NCBI RefSeq assembly: GCF_017948485.1
Contig: NZ_JAFFSX010000025.1
Coordinates: 118,084-182,083, forward strand
DNA length: 64,000 nucleotides
Reading direction: 5' to 3'
DNA from: Streptomyces sp. GESEQ-35
GTDB taxonomy: Bacteria > Actinomycetota > Actinomycetes > Streptomycetales > Streptomycetaceae
The position numbers and the translations under genes were made by a program. The notes under the pieces were generated by a model. The model did no database searches. It was not told where the DNA came from and saw nothing but the letters and a program-made list of their open reading frames with translations. This document shows positions 59,047-64,000 of the stretch, in pieces; the stretch's first letter is position 1; each line of letters opens with the position of its first letter.

Positions 59047-59242
59047 GTTGCTGGCTCACGCTTCTCCGGGCAGGTTCGGGGTCGGACTGGTTCCAGGCAA
59101 ACCCTGCTGTCTCCTGACGTCCGTGGGCAAGAACGGACAACGTGGAAACAATCCGGAAGCAAGCTGCGTGCAACGCAAAGGCAACTCCCGCCCCCGCAGA
59201 ATGCGTTGCAGTGGTTCGTACAGCTCGTGAGGAGACCGTCAG
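59047..59242. promoter_or_regulatory. Divergent eccD/eccC promoter region with inverted repeats
   Basis: The 196 bases separate the two divergent starts, so promoters for both must lie here. TGCAACGCA (59169-59177) and TGCGTTGCA (59202-59210) are exact 9-base inverted copies 24 bases apart; the left copy is itself part of the near palindrome TGCGTGCAACGCA (59165-59177). A second dyad, GTCCGT/ACGGAC, spans 59119-59138. These look like regulator sites. Promoter hexamers are not clear. Confidence 0.5.
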
Positions 59243-62200
59243 GTGAGTGTGGTCCTATTCCGCAGGCCGGCCCGCCGCCCCGGTCCGGACATGCCTGAGG
59301 GCGAGTTGAGCATGCAGGAGCCGCCGACGTTGCCCGAGGTCGTGCCGGACAGTTCCGCCATATGGAACTACCTGCCCATGGCGATGATGTCGTGCTCGAT
59401 GATGCTGATGTTCATGCGTCCCGGCATGTCACGCAGCTCCGGGAGCCACTTCCTCTATCTCGCGGTCGGCATGATGGTGCTGGCGTCGGCGGCGATGATG
59501 CTCGGCCAGATGATGCGGAAGGCCAGCGAGCGCAAGCAGCGTCTCAAGGGCGAGCGGCGCGACTATCTGCGCTATCTCACCCAGACCCGCCGCAAGGTGC
59601 GCACCGCGGTCGCCGCTCAGCAGGAGGCGCTGGCCTGGCGGCATCCCGAACCCGGGGCGCTGTGGTCGATGGTGGGCACCACCCGGTTGTGGGAACGCCG
59701 CTCCCAGGACGAGGACTTCGGGGAGATCCGGGTGGCCGTGGGGGACCAGAAACTGGGCCTGCGGCTGACGCCGAAGTCCAGCACACCCGTCGAGGACCTG
59801 GAGCCGCTCTCCGCGCACGCCCTGCGCAGCTTCATCCGCGCCTACGGGACCGTTCCCGACCAGCCCATCGCGATCTATCTGCGCGCCTGGGCACGGGTGC
59901 TGATGCGCGGCGACGAGGACCGGGCGCGCTCGCTGGCCCGGGCCCTGATCGGCCAACTGGCCACGTTCCACGCGCCGGACGACCTGTGGCTGGCGCTGTG
60001 CGTGTCCGACGAGCGGCGCGAGGAGTGGGAGTGGGCCAAGTGGCTGCCGCACAACCTGCATCCGCAGGAGAACGACGGCGCGGGCCAGGCCCGGATGTTC
60101 GCCTCCGCCTTCAACGAGCTGGAGGACCTGCTCGGCGCGGAGTTCCTGGAGCGCCCGCCCTTCGACCCCGACGCCGTCGCCGGGCGTGAGGAGCCGTTCA
60201 CCGTGATCGTCGTGGACGGCGGAAGCGTACCCTCCGGGCACCGGCTGGACGGCTCCGGATTCCGCAATGCCGTGGTCATCGATCTGAGCGGGGCGCTGAC
60301 CTGGCGGCCCAGCCGGGTCACGCTCCGCTTCGAGGTGTCCGAGGACGACTTCTCGCTCGTCCGCACCGACCGCGAGCGCAAGGAGCAGACCACCCGGCTG
60401 GGCCGGCCCGACCGGTTCGGGACGGTCGGCGCCACCGCACTGGCCAAGCGGATAGCCCCGTACCGGATGGGCGTGGGCGTCGACAGCTCCACACCTCTCT
60501 CCAGCGACGTGGAGCTGACCACGCTGCTCAGCATCTCCGACCTGCATCACCATGACCCGATCACGCTGTGGAACCGCAGCTCCGGCAGCGCCCGGCTGCG
60601 GGTGCCGATCGCCGTGAGCGGCGACGGCGCCCCGGTGGAGCTGGACATCAAGGAGTCGGCGCAGGGCGGCACCGGGCCGCACGGCATGCTCATCGGGGCC
60701 ACCGGTTCCGGCAAGAGCGAGCTGCTGCGCACGCTCGTCCTCGCGCTGGCGCTCAGCAACTCCTCCGAGACCCTCAACTTTGTCCTCGTCGACTTCAAGG
60801 GCGGCGCCACCTTCCTCGGCCTGGACGAGCTGCCGCACACCTCCGCCGTCATCACCAACCTGGCCGGGGAGGCCGCGCTCGTCGGCCGGATGCAGGACGC
60901 GCTGCACGGCGAACTGATGCGCCGCCAGGAGCTGCTGCGCGCCGCGGGCAACTACACCTCGGCACTCGAATACGAGAAGGCGCGGGCCGCGGGCGTTCCG
61001 CTGGCGCCGCTGCCCAGCCTGTTCGTCGTCGTCGACGAGTTCAGCGAACTACTCGCAGCGCACCGGGAGTTCATGGAGCTGTTCGTGATGATCGGCCGGC
61101 TCGGGCGCAGCCTCGGCGTCCATCTGCTGCTCGCCTCGCAGCGGCTGGACGAGGGCCGGATGCACCAGCTGGAGAGCCACCTGTCCTACCGGATCGGGCT
61201 GCGCACCTTCTCCGCCATGGAGAGCCGCGGCGTGCTCGGGGTGCCGGACGCCTACCAACTGCCGCCGCAGCCGGGCAGTGGCTATCTCAAGTCCGGGGTC
61301 GAGGCGCTGACCCGCTTCCGTGCCGCCTACGTCTCCGGGCCCTATCAGGAACGCCGCTCCAGCGCCAACCAAGCCCGGGTGGCCAGTCAGACCGTGCCCT
61401 GGACATCCGGCTATGTGGTGCCGCGCCAGCTGCCCGACGAGCCGGAGCCCGAGCCGACGCCGGACGAGGAGAGCGGGGACACCCTGCTGTCGGTGGCCGT
61501 CGACCGGCTGCGCGACGCAGGTCCGCCGGCCCACCAGGTGTGGCTGCCGCCGCTGGACCAGCCGGCCAGCCTGGACCAGATCCTGCCGCCGCTGACCCCC
61601 GACCCCGAGCTCGGTCTGACCACCATCGGCTGGAAGGGCCGCGGCCGGCTGACCGTACCGATCGGCATCGTGGACAAGCCCTTCGAGCAGCTGCGCGACC
61701 TGCTGACCCTCGATCTGTCCGGGGCAGGCGGCCATGTGGCCATCGCGGGCGGCCCGCAGAGCGGCAAGAGCACCCTGGTGCGCACCATCCTCACCGCACT
61801 CGCCGTGACCCACACCCCGCGCGAGGTGTCGTTCTTCTGCCTCGACTTCGGCGGGGGCGCACTGGCCTCGCTTGCCGGGCTACCGCACACGGCCGGTGTC
61901 GCGGCCCGGCTGGAGACCGAGCGGGTGGGCCGTACGATCGCCGAGATCACCTCGCTGCTCAGCTCCCGGGAGCGGTTCTTCCTGGAGCACGGCATCGACT
62001 CGATGCCGACGTTCCGCCGCCGCCGCGCCGCCGGGGAGTTCCCCGACCAGGACTACGGCGACGTCTTCCTCGTCATCGACGGCTGGTCCACCGTGCGCGC
62101 CGACTTCGACCGCTACATCCAGACGTTCCACGCCATCGCGGCCCGCGGCCTCAACTACGGCGTACACCTCATCGTCACCACGGCCCGCTGGGTCGAACTG

Positions 62201-63217
62201 TCCGCCGGCGTGCGCGACCAGGCCGCCACCCACCTGGAGCTGCGGATGGGCGACGCGATGGACTCCGAGATCGACTCCCGCCGCGCCGCCACCGTCCCCC
62301 GGCTGGCCGGACGGGGCCTCACCCGCGAGGGCAAGCTGCACTACCTGGGCGCGCTGCCCCGCATCGACGGCATCGAGAGCACGGAGGACCTCGCCGACGG
62401 GGTCGCCGGGCTGGTGTCGGCGGTCAAGGATAGCTGGCCGGGCGCCCGGACCCCGCAAGTGCGGATGCTGCCCACCAAGCTGCCGGTCCACGAGCTGCCG
62501 GCGCCGGACGGCGATCTGCGGATGCCGCTCGGTCTGGAGGAGAACGAACTCTCCGTGGTACGGCACGACTTCGCGGAGAACCCGCACCTGATCGTCGTGG
62601 GCGACACCGAGAGCGGCAAGACCAACCTGCTACGGCTGACCGCCAAGGCCATCATGGACCGCTACACCCCGGCCGAGGCGCGGATCATGGTCGTGGACCT
62701 GCGGCGCGACCTGGTCGAGGCGGTCCCCGACGCGTACCGGCTCGGGCACGCCGTCTCCACCGACGCGCTCAAGGACCTGGTCGACGGCGCGGCGCGCGCC
62801 GTGAAGACCCGGCTGCCGGGCCCGGAGATCACCCCGGCCCGGATGCGGCTGGCCGACTGGTGGACAGGCCCGCGGCTGTTCATCCTGGTCGACGACTACG
62901 ACATGCTGGGCACGGGCATCGGAATCGCGCCGTTCGAGCCTCTGATGCCCCACCTCACGCTCGGCTACGAAGTCGGCCTGCACCTCGTCGTGGCGCGTGC
63001 GGCGGCAGGCGCCAGCCGGGGCCTGAACGACCTCCTGATGCGGCGCCTCCAGGAGGTCAACACCCCTGCGCTGCTGCTGTCCTGTCCGCCGACCGAGGGT
63101 TATCTCATCGGCAATGTCAAGGGCCGGGCCATGGCGCCAGGGCGCGCCACGCACATCGCCCGCCGCAAGGCGACTCAGGTGCAGACGGCGCTGGTGGACG
63201 AAGAAATCCGGCCGTGA
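59243..63217 (+). CDS. eccC: EccC, type VII secretion ATPase with three FtsK/SpoIIIE domains
   Basis: 1,324 residues from GTG 59243, with GAGGAG 8 bases ahead. Two membrane helices lie near residues 40-90 (MMSCSMMLMFM and FLYLAVGMMVLASAAMML). Three P-loops follow: GATGSGKS near 485-492, GGPQSGKS near 836-843 and GDTESGKT near 1120-1127. Matching Walker B strands are LFVVVDEF (about 593), VFLVIDGW (about 942) and LFILVDDYDML (about 1212). The first site has the catalytic acid, the second has DGW in its place, as often in EccC. EccC is the motor that recognises WXG100 substrates and drives export. It is one chain here, not split. It is divergent from eccD, so it may be regulated separately. Confidence 0.95.
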   Translation: MSVVLFRRPARRPGPDMPEGELSMQEPPTLPEVVPDSSAIWNYLPMAMMSCSMMLMFMRPGMSRSSGSHFLYLAVGMMVLASAAMMLGQMMRKASERKQRLKGERRDYLRYLTQTRRKVRTAVAAQQEALAWRHPEPGALWSMVGTTRLWERRSQDEDFGEIRVAVGDQKLGLRLTPKSSTPVEDLEPLSAHALRSFIRAYGTVPDQPIAIYLRAWARVLMRGDEDRARSLARALIGQLATFHAPDDLWLALCVSDERREEWEWAKWLPHNLHPQENDGAGQARMFASAFNELEDLLGAEFLERPPFDPDAVAGREEPFTVIVVDGGSVPSGHRLDGSGFRNAVVIDLSGALTWRPSRVTLRFEVSEDDFSLVRTDRERKEQTTRLGRPDRFGTVGATALAKRIAPYRMGVGVDSSTPLSSDVELTTLLSISDLHHHDPITLWNRSSGSARLRVPIAVSGDGAPVELDIKESAQGGTGPHGMLIGATGSGKSELLRTLVLALALSNSSETLNFVLVDFKGGATFLGLDELPHTSAVITNLAGEAALVGRMQDALHGELMRRQELLRAAGNYTSALEYEKARAAGVPLAPLPSLFVVVDEFSELLAAHREFMELFVMIGRLGRSLGVHLLLASQRLDEGRMHQLESHLSYRIGLRTFSAMESRGVLGVPDAYQLPPQPGSGYLKSGVEALTRFRAAYVSGPYQERRSSANQARVASQTVPWTSGYVVPRQLPDEPEPEPTPDEESGDTLLSVAVDRLRDAGPPAHQVWLPPLDQPASLDQILPPLTPDPELGLTTIGWKGRGRLTVPIGIVDKPFEQLRDLLTLDLSGAGGHVAIAGGPQSGKSTLVRTILTALAVTHTPREVSFFCLDFGGGALASLAGLPHTAGVAARLETERVGRTIAEITSLLSSRERFFLEHGIDSMPTFRRRRAAGEFPDQDYGDVFLVIDGWSTVRADFDRYIQTFHAIAARGLNYGVHLIVTTARWVELSAGVRDQAATHLELRMGDAMDSEIDSRRAATVPRLAGRGLTREGKLHYLGALPRIDGIESTEDLADGVAGLVSAVKDSWPGARTPQVRMLPTKLPVHELPAPDGDLRMPLGLEENELSVVRHDFAENPHLIVVGDTESGKTNLLRLTAKAIMDRYTPAEARIMVVDLRRDLVEAVPDAYRLGHAVSTDALKDLVDGAARAVKTRLPGPEITPARMRLADWWTGPRLFILVDDYDMLGTGIGIAPFEPLMPHLTLGYEVGLHLVVARAAAGASRGLNDLLMRRLQEVNTPALLLSCPPTEGYLIGNVKGRAMAPGRATHIARRKATQVQTALVDEEIRP

Positions 63218-63249
63218 AGTGAACCACTCGCCGCGCTGAGTCATGGTTG

Positions 63250-64000
63250 CTAACTGTCCGGGCGGCGGAGTTTCCCGCGGACCGCTTCGGCTTCCGGGCG
63301 GTCGGACTCCTGGAGGAGCGCCAGCGCCTGCTGCCATCGGGTGCGGGCCTCCGATGGCCGGCCCGTATCCCAGAGGGCGTCGCCGAGGTGATCGAGGGCG
63401 TCGGCTTCGCCCCAGCTGTTGCCGACTTCCCGCATTATCTCCAGCGCCTGGTGCAGACTTTCCATGGACTCGTCATGGCGAAGCCGCTGGTGGAGGACGA
63501 CGCCGAGGACATCGAGGGTGACGCCTTCGACCCAGCGGTAGCCGGTGGCCCGCAGGACCTTCAGCCCGTGCCGAAGGTAGTCGATCGCCTCGTCGGTGCG
63601 GCCCAGCCGATGGCAGGCTTCGCCCAACTGGGCCAGGGCGATACCCTCCACCCACTCATCGCCGTTGGCCCGGGAAAGGGCCAACGAGCGGTTGAGGTAC
63701 TTGAAGGCCTGGTCGAACTGCCCCGACTGCAGATACGCGACACCCAGGCCGCTCACGGCCTGGGCGCTGCCGTAGGGGTCCCCGAGCTGCTGGTAGAGCA
63801 CCATCGCCTCCCGGTAGTTCTCGATGGCCTCGTCAAACCGGCGCATCGTCGTGTGCGCGACGGCCACTTCGATGAGACTCCATGCCGCGCCCCTGCGGTC
63901 ATCGGCCTGGCGGACGCTCTCGAGAGAGGTCCGTGCGATGTTGAGCCAGTCGTTCAGATGGCCGCGGAGGTAGGAGAACCCCCACAGGGAGGAGGTCAGC
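63250..64000 (-). CDS. TPR-repeat C-terminal part of a regulator-like protein, partial
   Basis: The frame is open from the window edge (base 64000, codon phase CTG ACC) to TAG at 63250-63252, so at least 249 residues; the start is outside. It has at least five 40-residue tetratricopeptide repeats of the type 'AQAVSGLGVAYLQSGQFDQA' and 'GIALAQLGEACHRLGRTDEA', one per 120 bases, ending with RPEAEAVRGKLRRPDS. This arrangement is typical of the C-terminal half of AfsR/SARP-type regulators and related NB-ARC ATPases of Streptomyces, but the defining N-terminal domain is not visible. It converges on eccC, with 32 bases between the stops and no clear terminator. Confidence 0.75.
   Translation of the reverse strand, partial: LTSSLWGFSYLRGHLNDWLNIARTSLESVRQADDRRGAAWSLIEVAVAHTTMRRFDEAIENYREAMVLYQQLGDPYGSAQAVSGLGVAYLQSGQFDQAFKYLNRSLALSRANGDEWVEGIALAQLGEACHRLGRTDEAIDYLRHGLKVLRATGYRWVEGVTLDVLGVVLHQRLRHDESMESLHQALEIMREVGNSWGEADALDHLGDALWDTGRPSEARTRWQQALALLQESDRPEAEAVRGKLRRPDS

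Overview
The window is high-GC actinomycete DNA, almost certainly Streptomyces or a close relative: GTG and ATG starts, four-base start/stop overlaps, long open antisense frames caused by GC bias, and Streptomyces-type protein families (AAWKG protein, YbaB-like protein in a type VII locus, SseB-like type VII-associated proteins, AfsR-like TPR tail). I see no tRNA, rRNA, CRISPR array or insertion sequence.

Left edge (1-2456): the 3' end of a ricin-lectin-like gene with a strong terminator; an EamA/DMT transporter pseudogene with an in-frame stop and a deleted second half; a stretch with an orphan hairpin; a short-chain dehydrogenase with an operator-like dyad; and a hairpin region between convergent units.

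Core (2457-63217): a type VII (ESX-like) secretion locus. Reading leftward on the minus strand: eccD, eccB, a pair of 110-aa WXG100-type proteins, a 172-aa unknown, an AAWKG-family coiled-coil protein, a YbaB/EbfC-like protein, an EspC-like small protein, one uninterrupted 14,570-codon gene, two related SseB-like type VII-associated proteins, and a 918-aa protein with a degenerate ADP-ribosyltransferase-like end. Most junctions are short or overlapping, so about 56 kb may be one transcription unit. eccC (three ATPase modules in one chain) is divergent from eccD across a 196-bp region with inverted repeats. No eccE or mycosin protease gene lies in the window.

The giant protein is the centrepiece. 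It has a WXG100-like/CpnT-type N-terminus, a Pro/Ser-rich stalk, then a mosaic: at least six large modules with a His...Cys pair and a shared helical segment (resembling what is annotated as 'lonely Cys' proteins), a Cys-free beta-rich block, an Ala-rich coiled coil, several OTU-like protease domains of which only one keeps its cysteine, two protein-glutaminase-like domains of which one lost its cysteine, two intact Tox-PL papain-fold domains, an amidoligase-like domain, and seven copies of an unnamed helical repeat. My reading is an exported multi-effector polyprotein, with the downstream small proteins as chaperone or immunity candidates. That function is inference; the domain residues are read directly.

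Right edge (63250-64000): the C-terminal TPR part of a regulator-like gene running off the window, convergent with eccC.
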